DNA of 64,000 nt from Fen-1058 sp964398185 (GCA_964398185.1 CAYNML010000017.1:1-64000); one strand, 5' to 3'. Positions 15,914 to 24,609 are shown, counted from the stretch's first letter. Notes: generated by a model not told the origin, from the letters alone. A program made the numbers and translations.

Positions 15914-16903
15914 TCAGCGCCCTAGCAAGCTATCGATCTCTTTGAGCTGTTCCGGTGTCAACGGGCCAAACTCCAGCGCGCGCGCATTCTCTACGGCCTG
16001 CTGAACCGTTTTGAAGCCCGGAATCGGTATCGTCTTCTCGCTGCGCGCCCAGATCCACGCCAGCGCGCCCTGCGCCAACGAGCGCCCAGCGCTGGTCAGC
16101 ACTTCGCGGATGGAGGCCAGCGCGTTGAGCCACGCCGCCGTAGGCTTGCCGTCCTTGAAGCCGGGATGCCACGTCACTTGGTGGCGCACATCGTCCGCGC
16201 TGAAGGTGGAATCGGGCGCGAACTTACCCGTCAACAACCCCATGCCCAGCGGGCCGCGATTGATGCTGGCCAGATTCAGTTCTTCGCACACCTTCAACAA
16301 TTCCAGATTGCCGTCGAGCACGCTCAACTGCTGCTGCACCACACTGCAATTCGGCGAAGTCGAGAACGCCCGAACCGCATCAGTCCGATCGGTGCTCCAG
16401 CCATACGTGCGGATCTTGCCCGCCCTGATCAAGCCTTCCAGCACCTCGCGCGCCTCCAACGCCCGATCGAGCGACAGCCCCCAGACGTGCAGCTGATACA
16501 CGTCAATGTAGTCGGTGCCCAACCGGTTGAGGCTGGCTTCCACATCGGCTGGCAAGTGAGCCGCCACGTCGCTGTCCTCTTCTTTCTCGCCATAGGGCGT
16601 CACCACCTTGGCGACCTCGTCAACATGGTAGCCGAACTTGGTCGCGATGACCACCTGATCGCGGCAGCCTTTGATCGCTTGCCCCAGCAGACGCTCGCTG
16701 TGGCCGCAGCCATAGTTCGCGGCCGTGTCGAAGAAGGTGACGCCCAACTCGATGGCCCGCTGAATGGCGCGCAGCGATTCGGCATCGTCCAACACACCCC
16801 AACCCGCCTGCCCGCCGTTGAACGTCCACGGCCCGCCAATCGCCCAACAGCCCAACCCCAACGCGCTGACTTCAATTCCCGAACGTCCCAGAATACGTTT
16901 CAT
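15914..16903 (-). CDS. aldo/keto reductase
   Basis: 329 residues from the ATG at 16903, where AAAGGAAG lies upstream; a TTG seven codons earlier is less likely. NAD(P)H-dependent carbonyl reductase with a TIM-barrel fold. The catalytic tetrad is visible: Asp and Tyr in FFDTAANYGCGHSE, Lys in IATKFGYH and His in YQLHVWG. NADPH-contacting residues lie in the IPIPGFKTVQQAVENA segment. The family subgroup resembles oxidoreductases whose physiological substrate is unknown. It starts with the family pattern MKRILGRSGIEVSALGLGCWAIGG. It is a single gene just downstream of the two small membrane-protein genes on the same strand. Confidence 0.9.
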   Translation of the reverse strand: MKRILGRSGIEVSALGLGCWAIGGPWTFNGGQAGWGVLDDAESLRAIQRAIELGVTFFDTAANYGCGHSERLLGQAIKGCRDQVVIATKFGYHVDEVAKVVTPYGEKEEDSDVAAHLPADVEASLNRLGTDYIDVYQLHVWGLSLDRALEAREVLEGLIRAGKIRTYGWSTDRTDAVRAFSTSPNCSVVQQQLSVLDGNLELLKVCEELNLASINRGPLGMGLLTGKFAPDSTFSADDVRHQVTWHPGFKDGKPTAAWLNALASIREVLTSAGRSLAQGALAWIWARSEKTIPIPGFKTVQQAVENARALEFGPLTPEQLKEIDSLLGR

Positions 16904-16930
16904 CTGCCCGGCTTCCTTTCGCAAAATAGA

Positions 16931-16958
16931 CTGGCGAGGATTGTACCACCCTCGCCAG
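16931..16958. repeat. 9-bp hairpin upstream of the aldo/keto reductase gene
   Basis: CTGGCGAGG and CCTCGCCAG enclose a 10-base loop, without a T-run. It lies between the reductase start and the small membrane-protein gene at 17027 and may be an operator or attenuating hairpin. Confidence 0.4.
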
Positions 16959-17026
16959 ATCAGGCTGCCACTTGAATTTCGCTCCGCGGTCCGTGGTGCA
17001 GCGGGTGTCCTACGCCGCCGGCTGCC

Positions 17027-17209
17027 TCACGCCGCCGCACTCCCGCCGATCACGAGCAGCGCCAGCGACACGCCAAGAGCCGTTAACCAGAGCAACTGAT
17101 GATCCTCCAGCCACGCCCGCAACCTTGAGCCTCGCTCATCACGCGCATATCCATTCTTCTCCCGCAACTCGCGCTCCGCCGATACAATGAGATGTCCTAT
17201 CCCAAACAT
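17027..17209 (-). CDS. 60-residue membrane-anchored protein
   Basis: The ATG at 17209 is preceded by GGAGGTTGCAAC, so this start is preferred over an upstream in-frame extension. The protein begins MFGIGHLIVSAERELREK, has a charged middle (GYARDERGSRLRAWLEDHQ) and one C-terminal transmembrane helix (LLWLTALGVSLALLVIGG). No family recognised. It lies close to another small protein with the same layout (17266-17457), and both have a good Shine-Dalgarno. The two could form a membrane complex, but nothing in the sequence states a function. Confidence 0.55.
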   Translation of the reverse strand: MFGIGHLIVSAERELREKNGYARDERGSRLRAWLEDHQLLWLTALGVSLALLVIGGSAAA

Positions 17210-17265
17210 GTTGCAACCTCCAGCAAACTCATCATTGATCACGCCCGCACATCCCGTGCGCTGCG

Positions 17266-17457
17266 CTAAAGTCCATTGCCGTTCGCCAGCAGCAGCGCCA
17301 CCGGCGCGGCGATCACCACCAGCATCAACACCACGCGCTTCCACGACCGGCCGGCCGGGCGTCGACCATCTTTGTTCAACAGGCTGCTCAGTTCAGCCAT
17401 AGCGCCCACCAGCACCCCTCCATACAACCCGTGTCCGCCATCGAAATGACCGTTCAT
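17266..17457 (-). CDS. 63-residue membrane-anchored protein
   Basis: AAGGAGG lies 5 bases before the second of two adjacent ATGs (17460 and 17457), so 17457 is chosen. The protein starts MNGHFDGGHGLYGGVLVGAMAELSSLL, has a basic middle (DGRRPAGRSWKR) and a single C-terminal transmembrane helix (VVLMLVVIAAPVALLLANG). The Gly/His-rich N-terminus is unusual. It is encoded 56 bases upstream of the other small membrane protein and divergently from the BTAD regulator at 17610. No family recognised. Confidence 0.5.
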   Translation of the reverse strand: MNGHFDGGHGLYGGVLVGAMAELSSLLNKDGRRPAGRSWKRVVLMLVVIAAPVALLLANGNGL

Positions 17458-17567
17458 CATGTCCTCCTTCTCAAGTTCCAGATTCCGCACGTTCTCGTTC
17501 GACGCCATTACTTTAGCAGACGCCCGTCTCTCGATCGTATGTGGGGGCGTATGTCGAGCGTATTTTC

Positions 17568-17576
17568 TGCTATACT
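17568..17576 (+). promoter_or_regulatory. extended -10 promoter of the BTAD regulator
   Basis: TGCTATACT matches the extended -10 pattern TGnTATAAT, about 34 bases before the regulator ATG. No good -35 hexamer is present at the right spacing, which is common for extended -10 promoters. Confidence 0.45.
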
Positions 17577-17609
17577 CTGGGGGCGATTCCACTCCGAACT
17601 TGATCTGTT

Positions 17610-20600
17610 ATGCTCGATATCAAACTGCTGGGGCAATTCCACGTCCGATTGGCTGACCGCCCGATCGAGATTCCCTCCCGACCGGCCCAGGCGCTGTTCG
17701 CCTATCTGGTGCTGCGCGCCGGCACGCCGCAGCGCCGCGAGAGGCTGGCCGGCCTGTTCTGGCCCGACGCCACCGAGACCAACGCGCGCAGTTATCTGCG
17801 GCAGGCCCTGTGGCGCATCCGCAAAGCGTTGGAACCCGCCCAACGCGATTACTTCATTGCCGACGATCTCACCATCGCCTTTGATGCTGAGGCTGATTAC
17901 ACACTCGATGTCGCCCTGCTGGAGCGCGAGGTTACGGCTGATACTCCAACCGATGAGCTCTTGCGCTCCGTCGAGGTTTATCACGGCGAACTGCTGCCCG
18001 GCTTCTACGACGACTGGGTGGCTGCCGAACGCGAACGGCTGCAAGCGATCTATGAAAGCAAGCTGACGTGGCTGCTGGACAATCTGGTGGCCGAACAGCG
18101 TTGGCCTGAAACGATCCAGTGGGCTGAGCGGTGGATCGCGTTGGGCAGCGTGCCGGAACCGGCCTATCGCGCGTTGATGCTGGCGCACCACGCCCTCGGC
18201 GATCGATCGAGCATGGCCGCGGCGTATCACCGCGGCGTCGAAGCTTTGCAGCGTGAACTGGCCGTCGAGCCATCGGAAACGACACGCGCCCTGTACGAGG
18301 AGTTGTCCCACAGCGACAGCGCCGTGACATTGCTGAGCCAACTGCCGCTTGAAAGTAAGCCTGCAACCAATAACAACTTACCACGTCAATTGACTTCCTT
18401 TGTCGGGCGCGAGCGTGAAGTGGCCGAAGTGCAGGAGCTGCTGCGCACCACCACTTCACGGCTGGTGACATTGACGGGATCAGGCGGCAGCGGCAAAACA
18501 CGTCTGTCGCTGCAAGTGGCGCAAGCCGTGCTGGCCGACTATCCGCAGGGCGTGTGGCTGATCGAGCTGGCGCCAGTGGCCGATCCGGCGTTGGTGCCGC
18601 AGACCGTCGCGACGACGCTGGGCCTGCGCGAAGAGTCAGGCCGACCGATCACAGCCACCCTCAGCGATTATCTGCGCGGGCGCAAAACACTGCTGCTGCT
18701 GGACAACTGCGAACACGTCATCGCAGCCAGCGCGCAGTTGGTCGATCTGCTGTTGCATGCCTGCCCCGATCTCACCATTCTCGCCAGCAGCCGCGAACAG
18801 TTGGGCGTGTCCGGCGAGACGGCGTATCGCGTGCCGTCGCTGTCCTTGCCCGATCCGCGCCACGCGCTGAAAGTCGAAACGCTGTCACACTACGAAGCCG
18901 TGCAGCTGTTTATCGATCGGGCGCAGCTGGCTCTGCCGGGCTTTGCGATCACACCGGAAAACGCCAACGCCATCGCGCAGATCTGCCAGCGGCTCGACGG
19001 GATTCCGCTCGCGATCGAGTTGGCCGCCGCCCGTGTGAGCGTGCTCGGCGTCGAGCAGATCGCCGCGCGCTTGACCAATGCCTTCCGGTTGTTGACCGGC
19101 GGCAGTCGCACCGCCCTGCCGCGCCAGCAGACTCTGCGCGCGTTGATGGACTGGAGTTACAACCTGCTCTCCGAACCCGAGCGCGCCCTGCTGCGGCGAC
19201 TCTCCGTCTTTGCGGGAGGGTGGACGTTGGAGGCCGCGGAAGCGATCGGGGCGGATGAAGATCCGACGGGCTTGATCCAGCCCGACGATGTGCTGGACGT
19301 GCTGACGCAGCTGGTGAACAAATCGCTGGTGATCGCAGAGCGAACAGACGGTGAACATGTCCGCTATCGGCTGCTGGAAACGATTCGGCAGTATGCGCGT
19401 GAGAAGATGTCGGACTACTGCGACACCGACTGCGTGTGGGATCGGCATCTGGAATATTTTGTGCAGCTGGCCGAACGCGCTGAACCGGAACTGCGCGGGC
19501 AGCAGCAAGTGCAATGGTTGAACCGGTTGAAAGAAGAAACGGACAATCTGCACGCCGCACTCGACTGGTCGCTGGAGGGCTATGTCGCAGCGGGCTTGCG
19601 GTTGGCCAGCGCCTTGTACGAATTCGCCGCGCGCTACGGATCGATCAGTGTGCTGGCCGATCGGCTGGTGCAGTTGTTAGACAGGCCGGAGGCGCAGCCA
19701 CGCACCGTCGTGCGTGCCAAAGCGTTGGAGACCGCGGCCAATCTGATTTCGTGGGGGGGCGATCTGGCCCGGTCGCGCGCGCTGGCCGAGGAGAGTTTAG
19801 CGATCTATCGAGAATCGGGCGATGTCGCCGGTGAGGCGCACGGCCTCGACACGCTGGGCACCATCAGCTGCCTGATGGATGATTATGAAACCGGGCGTCC
19901 GCAGGTGCTGGAAAGCCTGCGCCTCTATCGGCAGTTGAACGATCAATTGGGGATCGCGACGGCTCTGCTCGATCTGGGCGGTATCGCCGATCGACGGGAC
20001 AGCACGCGCACGCGAGCCTATCTGGAAGAGAGCCTGGCCATCTTTCGCGCCCGCGGCGATCTGATCGGCACGGCCTATGCCCTGAACGATCTGGGCATGG
20101 TGGCACTGTGGCAAGGCGAGTTCGCGCAGGCCCAGCGCTGCTTCGAGGAAAGCCTGCAACTGCAAGACCCGATCGGCGGACCCGACCCGATGATCCTGAT
20201 GCACCTCGGCGAGCTGGCGCTGCGACAGGGCGCTTACGAGCAGGCCCGCGCCTACTTTGAACGCGGACTGGCAGTGTGCCAGGAGTCGGGCATTACGGTG
20301 ATTGCGTTGTGGTCCACGGTGCGCCTGGGCTACGTCTATCTGCGCGAGGGTGAAGAGGAATGCGCGCAGGATACGTTCGCCGAAGTGCAGCAGCGTTTCC
20401 GCGAGATGGGGAGCAAAATCGGTGTGGTGTATGCGCTGGAAGGATTAGCCAGCCTGGCGGTGCAGCAGCATGACTGGGAGCGCGCCGTGCGCCTGTATGC
20501 GTGGGCCGATGGGGTTCGCGCCGCGATCGGTGATCCACGCCCGTTTGTCGAGCAGGCCGAGGTTGATCGAGATTATGCCGCCATCCGCGCGCAACTGTCA

Positions 20601-20690
20601 GACGAAGCCATCGCGTTCGCCGCCACGGCAGGCCGCACGATGACGATGGAACAAGCCGTCGCCTACGCCTGGGAACAAAGGACAGGGTGA
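17610..20690 (+). CDS. SARP-type regulator: wHTH-BTAD-NB-ARC-TPR
   Basis: 1026 residues. Residues ~1-95 are an OmpR/SARP-like winged helix (RPAQALFAYLVLRAGTPQRRERLAGLFW). Residues ~95-245 form the BTAD helical domain (VEVYHGELLPGFYDDWV). An NB-ARC/STAND ATPase follows with P-loop GSGGSGKT (~290-297), Walker B LLLLDNCEH and the GIPLAIELAAARV motif. From about 640 to 1000 there are TPR repeats (for example LRLYRQLNDQLGIATALLDLGG). Such proteins are ATP-switched transcription activators that sense a ligand or partner through the TPR. The stop abuts the ATG of a second pstB, so the pair is probably co-transcribed and may respond to phosphate; that link is inferred. Confidence 0.9.
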   Translation: MLDIKLLGQFHVRLADRPIEIPSRPAQALFAYLVLRAGTPQRRERLAGLFWPDATETNARSYLRQALWRIRKALEPAQRDYFIADDLTIAFDAEADYTLDVALLEREVTADTPTDELLRSVEVYHGELLPGFYDDWVAAERERLQAIYESKLTWLLDNLVAEQRWPETIQWAERWIALGSVPEPAYRALMLAHHALGDRSSMAAAYHRGVEALQRELAVEPSETTRALYEELSHSDSAVTLLSQLPLESKPATNNNLPRQLTSFVGREREVAEVQELLRTTTSRLVTLTGSGGSGKTRLSLQVAQAVLADYPQGVWLIELAPVADPALVPQTVATTLGLREESGRPITATLSDYLRGRKTLLLLDNCEHVIAASAQLVDLLLHACPDLTILASSREQLGVSGETAYRVPSLSLPDPRHALKVETLSHYEAVQLFIDRAQLALPGFAITPENANAIAQICQRLDGIPLAIELAAARVSVLGVEQIAARLTNAFRLLTGGSRTALPRQQTLRALMDWSYNLLSEPERALLRRLSVFAGGWTLEAAEAIGADEDPTGLIQPDDVLDVLTQLVNKSLVIAERTDGEHVRYRLLETIRQYAREKMSDYCDTDCVWDRHLEYFVQLAERAEPELRGQQQVQWLNRLKEETDNLHAALDWSLEGYVAAGLRLASALYEFAARYGSISVLADRLVQLLDRPEAQPRTVVRAKALETAANLISWGGDLARSRALAEESLAIYRESGDVAGEAHGLDTLGTISCLMDDYETGRPQVLESLRLYRQLNDQLGIATALLDLGGIADRRDSTRTRAYLEESLAIFRARGDLIGTAYALNDLGMVALWQGEFAQAQRCFEESLQLQDPIGGPDPMILMHLGELALRQGAYEQARAYFERGLAVCQESGITVIALWSTVRLGYVYLREGEEECAQDTFAEVQQRFREMGSKIGVVYALEGLASLAVQQHDWERAVRLYAWADGVRAAIGDPRPFVEQAEVDRDYAAIRAQLSDEAIAFAATAGRTMTMEQAVAYAWEQRTG

Positions 20691-21443
20691 ATGACCAACA
20701 AGATCGAAGCCGAGCATCTGAATTTCTACTACGGCAAGTTTCAAGCCTTGATCGACGTATCGCTCAACGTGCCCGAGCGGCAGATCACGGCCCTGATCGG
20801 CCCCAGCGGCTGCGGCAAATCGACGTTCCTGCGCTGCCTCAACCGCATGAACGACACCATTGCGGGCACGCGCGCCGAAGGTTCGATCCTGCTCGACGGC
20901 GAGAACGTGCTCGAGCCGGCGTTCAACGTGGTCGATCTGCGCCAGCGGGTGGGCATGGTCTTCCAGAAGCCCAATCCGTTTCCGCAGTCGATTTTCGACA
21001 ACGTGGCCTTTGGCCCGCGCGCGCTGAAGATGAAAGTGGACAGCCTCGACTACCTGATCGAGCAGTCGCTGCGCGATGCCGCGCTGTGGGACGAGGTGAA
21101 GGACAAGCTGAAAGGCCCCGCGCTGGATCTCTCGCTGGGGCAGCAGCAGCGGCTGTGCATCGCGCGCGTTATCGCCGTGAAGCCGGAAGTGATTCTGATG
21201 GACGAGCCGTGCAGCGCGCTCGATCCGATCGCCACGCTGAAGATCGAAGACTTGATGCAGGAATTGAAGCAGAAGTACACCATCGTCATCGTGACGCACA
21301 ACATGCAGCAGGCCGCGCGCGCCAGCGATTTCACCGGCTTCTTCTGGCTGGGCGAATTAGTTGAGCACGGCGAGACCAAGCGCATCTTTGTGAAGCCGCA
21401 GCAGAAACAGACGGAAGATTACATTACGGGCAGGTTTGGGTAA
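20691..21443 (+). CDS. second PstB-like ATPase with altered signature motif
   Basis: 250 residues, PstB length. Walker A GPSGCGKST, Q-loop FQKPNPFP, Walker B VILMDEP, switch His VTHNMQQA, and the family ending KQTEDYITGRFG. The ABC signature, LSGGQ in most ABC proteins and in the first PstB, reads LSLGQQQRLC: the first Gly is replaced by Leu. That Gly contacts the ATP gamma-phosphate, so activity may be altered. The gene starts immediately after the BTAD regulator stop rather than in the pst operon. It may supply an alternative ATPase for PstCA or act in regulation. No permease gene accompanies it. Confidence 0.88.
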   Translation: MTNKIEAEHLNFYYGKFQALIDVSLNVPERQITALIGPSGCGKSTFLRCLNRMNDTIAGTRAEGSILLDGENVLEPAFNVVDLRQRVGMVFQKPNPFPQSIFDNVAFGPRALKMKVDSLDYLIEQSLRDAALWDEVKDKLKGPALDLSLGQQQRLCIARVIAVKPEVILMDEPCSALDPIATLKIEDLMQELKQKYTIVIVTHNMQQAARASDFTGFFWLGELVEHGETKRIFVKPQQKQTEDYITGRFG

Positions 21444-21444
21444 A

Positions 21445-21526
21445 CCTCACCTACCTCCCCAACCTCTCCTCCCTCTCCTGCGCGCAGGAGAGGGAGGAGG
21501 GGAGCGCAGCGGGGTGGAGGGTGAGG
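21445..21526. repeat. CCTCTCCT..AGGAGAGG palindromic repeat, copy 1
   Basis: CCTCACCTACCTCCCC.. and ..GGGGTGGAGGGTGAGG are inverted halves, with a central CTCTCCTGCGCGCAGGAGAG stem. It lies directly after pstB2 and is related to the longer copies at 32699 and 33194 and the fragment within panC. Confidence 0.75.
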
Positions 21527-21736
21527 TATAATCTGTATAATCTGAGTGCCGTTGACTCATTCGTGAGCAGCGAGCACCGCATCGAATGAATTCGATGCCT
21601 GATAGATTAAACCTGCTGAAGCAGGTTCAGCCGCGCCGCTTGGATCGACCAACCGACCGAGACGGAGACAACACGAAGCCTTGTGTGCTCTCACGCCCGA
21701 TCGGCGATCCCGGCCCGATCGGGCGTTTTATTTTTG
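21527..21736 (+). ncRNA. candidate structured RNA or panB leader with terminator
   Basis: The 408 bases between pstB2 and panB hold no protein gene. After two overlapping TATAAT words (21527 and 21536) come three hairpins: GCATCGAAT/ATTCGATGC (21579-21598), AACCTGCT/AGCAGGTT (21610-21627), a smaller CACGAAGC../TTGTG stem near 21675, and finally a strong intrinsic terminator. This could be a small RNA or a leader controlling panB. No T-box (GGTGG) or known riboswitch core was recognised, and no good -35 box was found. Confidence 0.35.
21693..21736 (+). terminator. intrinsic terminator upstream of panB
   Basis: ACGCCCGATCGG and CCGATCGGGCGT form a 12-bp stem, followed by TTTTATTTTT. It ends transcripts from pstB2 or from the structured region just upstream. 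Confidence 0.88.
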
Positions 21737-21743
21737 GGTAGCC

Positions 21744-21831
21744 CGTCATTGCGAGCCCCACAGGGGCGAAGCAATCTCACTGTAGCCGCATGGGATTGCT
21801 TCGTCGCTGGAAAGCGCTCCTCGCAATGACG
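21744..21831. repeat. CGTCATTGCGAG palindromic repeat, copy 2
   Basis: CGTCATTGCGAG..GAAGCAATCTC on the left and GATTGCTTCG..CTCGCAATGACG on the right. It ends 21 bases before the panB start. Confidence 0.9.
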
Positions 21832-21852
21832 GACTTCAAAAGGAGAGTCACC

Positions 21853-22701
21853 ATGGATCGCAAGAAAATTAGCATCCCCGCCTTGCACGCCAAGAAACAG
21901 CGCGGCGAACCCATCACGATGATCACGGCCTATGACTATCCCGGCGCACTGGCGGTCGACGAAGCCGGCGTCGATCTGATCCTCGTCGGCGATTCGCTGG
22001 GCATGGTGGTGCTCGGCTATGAGTCTACCGTGCCTGTCACGATGGACGAGATGATCATCCACACCGCCGCGGTTAAACGCGGCGCCAAGTATGCGCACAT
22101 CGTCGGCGATATGCCGTTCCTGTCGTATCAGGCCGATGCGCGCGAAGCCATCCACAACGCGGGACGTTTCCTCAAGGAAGGCGGCGCGGATTCGGTGAAG
22201 CTGGAAGGCGGCGCGGCGATGGCCCCCATCGTGAAAGCCATCGTCGACGCGGGCATCGCCGTGATGGGCCACATCGGATTGACACCGCAATCCGCGTCGA
22301 AGCTGGGGGGCTATCGGGTGCAGGGCAAAACGGCGAGCGCGGCACAGCAGCTGCTGGAAGACGCCCTCGCGTTGCAAGAGGCGGGTGCATATGCCATCGT
22401 GTTGGAGACCACACCCGATCGCGTGAGCGAGTTCGTGTCGAAGCAGCTTTCGATCCCGACGATTGGCATCGGCGGCGGGGCGGGCTGCGACGGGCAGGTG
22501 CTGGTCTTTCACGATCTGCTCGGCTACTTCGATCGCTTCTCGCCGAAGCACAACAAGCGTTACGCCAACATCCGACCGATCATCGTCGATGCGGTGAAGC
22601 AGTACGTCGCTGAAGTTCACACGCGCGCATTTCCGACTGCTGACAACTCTTTCACCATCGACGATGCGGAGTTCGAGGCGTTTGTGCAGGAAGTGAGGTA
22701 G
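21853..22701 (+). CDS. panB: 3-methyl-2-oxobutanoate hydroxymethyltransferase
   Basis: 282 residues. First step of pantothenate synthesis: ketoisovalerate plus methylene-THF gives ketopantoate. The ATG at 21853 follows AGGAGAGTCACC; a longer frame from 21790 is encoded by the repeat and rejected. Family motifs are MITAYDYPGALAVDEAGVD, LVGDSLGMVVLGYEST (metal-binding Asp), KLEGG, GHIGLTPQS and the catalytic Glu in IVLETTP, then IGIGGGAGCDGQVLV. It opens the panB-panE-proS-panC-coaX-coaBC cluster. The C-terminal extension after HTRAFPTADNSF is ordinary in length. Confidence 0.95.
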   Translation: MDRKKISIPALHAKKQRGEPITMITAYDYPGALAVDEAGVDLILVGDSLGMVVLGYESTVPVTMDEMIIHTAAVKRGAKYAHIVGDMPFLSYQADAREAIHNAGRFLKEGGADSVKLEGGAAMAPIVKAIVDAGIAVMGHIGLTPQSASKLGGYRVQGKTASAAQQLLEDALALQEAGAYAIVLETTPDRVSEFVSKQLSIPTIGIGGGAGCDGQVLVFHDLLGYFDRFSPKHNKRYANIRPIIVDAVKQYVAEVHTRAFPTADNSFTIDDAEFEAFVQEVR

Positions 22702-22754
22702 TTAGGTAGTGGGATAGTGCGATGCAGGTGCAGGATGCAAGACATGTGATACGC

Positions 22755-22790
22755 ACCACGCATTACGTTTTACGTTTTACGTTTCACGCC
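22755..22790. repeat. ACGTTTTACGTTTCACG word repeat, copy 2
   Basis: CGCATTACGTTTTACGTTTTACGTTTCACG lies just before the panE Shine-Dalgarno. It is built of near-identical 7-8 base words. Confidence 0.7.
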
Positions 22791-22800
22791 GGAGGGCGAC

Positions 22801-23826
22801 ATGCAAATCTCCATCATCGGCACGGGTGCGATGGCGACGTTGTTCGCGGCGCGGTTGGCGGACGTGGCCGACGTTTCGATGATCGGCTCGTGGGCTGAGG
22901 CGCTTGAGACGATCAAGCAGCAGGGCATCGTCATCGACGGCGAGAGCTGCTGTCATCAAGTCCACACGGCCTATCATCCCGACGATGCGCCCGCCGCCGA
23001 TCTGGCGCTGATCCTCACGAAAGCCTACAAGACGATCAAAGCCTCGGAGGTTGCGGCGAAGACCATCACGCCCGATGGGTTGGCGTTGACGTTGCAGAAC
23101 GGATTGGGGAACATCGAAATTCTGGCGGAGCACGTGGGACGTGATCGCGCCATGCAAGGTGTGACGATGCAGGGCGCCACGCTGCTCGGACCCGGACGCA
23201 TCCGCACCAGCGGGCGCGGCGCGACGCATCTGGGCTACGTGCCGATCGAGTTGGCCGCCCCCCGCGATTTTTCCGTAGGACATCGCGCGTATGAAATCAG
23301 CGCCTTGTTCAACTCCGCCGGGTTGAAGTCGCACGTCACCGCCGACATCGATGGGTTGGTGTGGGGCAAGGTGATCATCAACGCGGCGATCAATCCATTG
23401 ACGGCGATTTTACGCGTGCCCAACGGCGCGCTCGTCGAGAGCGAAGAAACGATCGGGCTGATGCAGGCCGCTGCTCTGGAAGCCGCTGCCGTCGCACAGG
23501 CTAAAGGCATCGCGCTGCCGTTTCCCGATCCGGTCGAGCGCGTGAAACAGGTAGCGACGATGACGGCCACCAATCATTCGTCGATGCTGCAGGACGTGCT
23601 GGGCCAGCGACCTACAGAGATCGACGCTATCAATGGTAAAATCGTCGAGCAGGGACAGGCGTTGGGCATTCCGACGCCCGTCAATGCGTTGCTGACTTCC
23701 TTGATGCGCGCGATTCAGCAGAATTACACCGCTGCGCCAAGCGGCTCACCGCCTGACGGCGGACATGAGCAGAGCGCGGAGATCGCGGAGAAGGAGTTGC
23801 AGCGGCAGTTGCGCGCAAGACGGTGA
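22801..23826 (+). CDS. panE: 2-dehydropantoate 2-reductase (ketopantoate reductase)
   Basis: 341 residues. Reduces ketopantoate to pantoate with NADPH. The Rossmann motif IIGTGAMATLFAARLA is at the N-terminus; the active-site Lys lies in GLVWGKVIINAAINPLTA and the C-terminal signature is SSMLQDVLGQRPTEIDAINGKIVEQGQALGIPTPVN. GGAGGGCGAC precedes the ATG. PanE proteins usually end soon after the PVN motif, whereas here about 40 extra residues follow, including a short GSPPDGG segment encoded around CCGCCTGACGGCGG, possibly another small palindrome insertion. It is adjacent to panB in the pantothenate cluster. Confidence 0.93.
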   Translation: MQISIIGTGAMATLFAARLADVADVSMIGSWAEALETIKQQGIVIDGESCCHQVHTAYHPDDAPAADLALILTKAYKTIKASEVAAKTITPDGLALTLQNGLGNIEILAEHVGRDRAMQGVTMQGATLLGPGRIRTSGRGATHLGYVPIELAAPRDFSVGHRAYEISALFNSAGLKSHVTADIDGLVWGKVIINAAINPLTAILRVPNGALVESEETIGLMQAAALEAAAVAQAKGIALPFPDPVERVKQVATMTATNHSSMLQDVLGQRPTEIDAINGKIVEQGQALGIPTPVNALLTSLMRAIQQNYTAAPSGSPPDGGHEQSAEIAEKELQRQLRARR

Positions 23827-23874
23827 TAGTTGCTTGTCAAAAGGTGATAGAATAGATGGCGTCAGGAGGTCGAT

Positions 23875-24120
23875 ATGACTGTCATTGTCAGAAGTTCAAG
23901 TGATGATGCGATTGCCATCCCGGCGCGCTTGATGGCCGCTTTGAAGCTGCGCGAAGGCGACGAGGTGAAAGCTATTGTAGACGGCGAGACGCTGCGGTTG
24001 GCTCACCTGGATGCGTTTCTGAGCCTGCGCGGCGCACTGGCGAACGACGAAGGTTTCGATGAGGCGCTGCAGTCCAATGAACAGGGTTGGCAAGCATGGA
24101 CGAAAGCCGAATCTGCCTAG
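23875..24120 (+). CDS. AbrB/SpoVT-type antitoxin
   Basis: 81 residues. Preceded by CAGGAGGTCGAT. The first ~45 residues (IVRSSSDDAIAIPARLMAALKLREGDEVKAIVDGETLRLAH) are a swapped-hairpin AbrB-like DNA-binding domain with the usual IPxxLxxxLxLxxGDEV pattern. The acidic remainder (ANDEGFDEALQSNEQ) would bind the toxin. The gene overlaps the following PIN toxin by 25 bases, so the two form a VapBC-type module. It lies between panE and proS inside the pantothenate cluster. It probably represses its own promoter. Confidence 0.85.
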   Translation: MTVIVRSSSDDAIAIPARLMAALKLREGDEVKAIVDGETLRLAHLDAFLSLRGALANDEGFDEALQSNEQGWQAWTKAESA

Positions 24121-24506
24121 ATACCAACATGTTGATTGCCTATCTGCGCGGACAAGACCCCGCTGCCACTGCTGTAGAGCAGGCGGTCAGAAATTCAGTC
24201 TGCTATGTGACGGCGATAACGGTGTATGAGTTGCTATTTGGAATGGCACGCGCCCGTAAGCAGATCGGCGGCGAATCCGCGTTACTCAACACCATGTTAG
24301 TTGCGGCATTTGATGAGCGCGCCGCCCGTCGCGCCGCCCAACTGCACGCCGAGTTACTGCGCCGCAACGAAGACATCGGCGTGAAAGATACGCTCATTGC
24401 CGCGACTTGCCTGGAGTATGCTTTGCCACTGCTGACACTAAACACCCGGCACTTTGCGCGTGTGTCGGGACTTGAGATTGTCTCGCCTGATCAATTCCTC
24501 GCGTAG
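24096..24506 (+). CDS. VapC-family PIN ribonuclease toxin
   Basis: 136 residues from the ATG at 24096, preferred to a TTG three codons upstream. PIN motifs: CLDTNMLIAYLRG (first Asp), TAITVYELLFGMARA (Glu), EDIGVKDTLIAATCLEY (Asp), and LLTLNTRHFARVSGLEIVSP (final Asn/His strand). This matches VapC RNases of the FitB-like type. It is translationally coupled to the AbrB antitoxin. Unlike the two other complete modules at 1045 and 26371, no duplicated tail of the upstream gene (panE) was seen behind it. Confidence 0.9.
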   Translation: MDESRICLDTNMLIAYLRGQDPAATAVEQAVRNSVCYVTAITVYELLFGMARARKQIGGESALLNTMLVAAFDERAARRAAQLHAELLRRNEDIGVKDTLIAATCLEYALPLLTLNTRHFARVSGLEIVSPDQFLA

Positions 24507-24609
24507 CGCACGTCACGCATCAGGTTTCACTCATCACTGCCCATATCTCTGCGCAGTCCAGCAGAGCGGGCCACATGGCGCATCACTTTTCACTCATCAG
24601 GAGATTACC

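Noticed and set aside
21527..21736. T-box or other known riboswitch before panB
   Set aside because: No GGTGG T-box core, no lysine, TPP or SAM core; only generic hairpins were seen.
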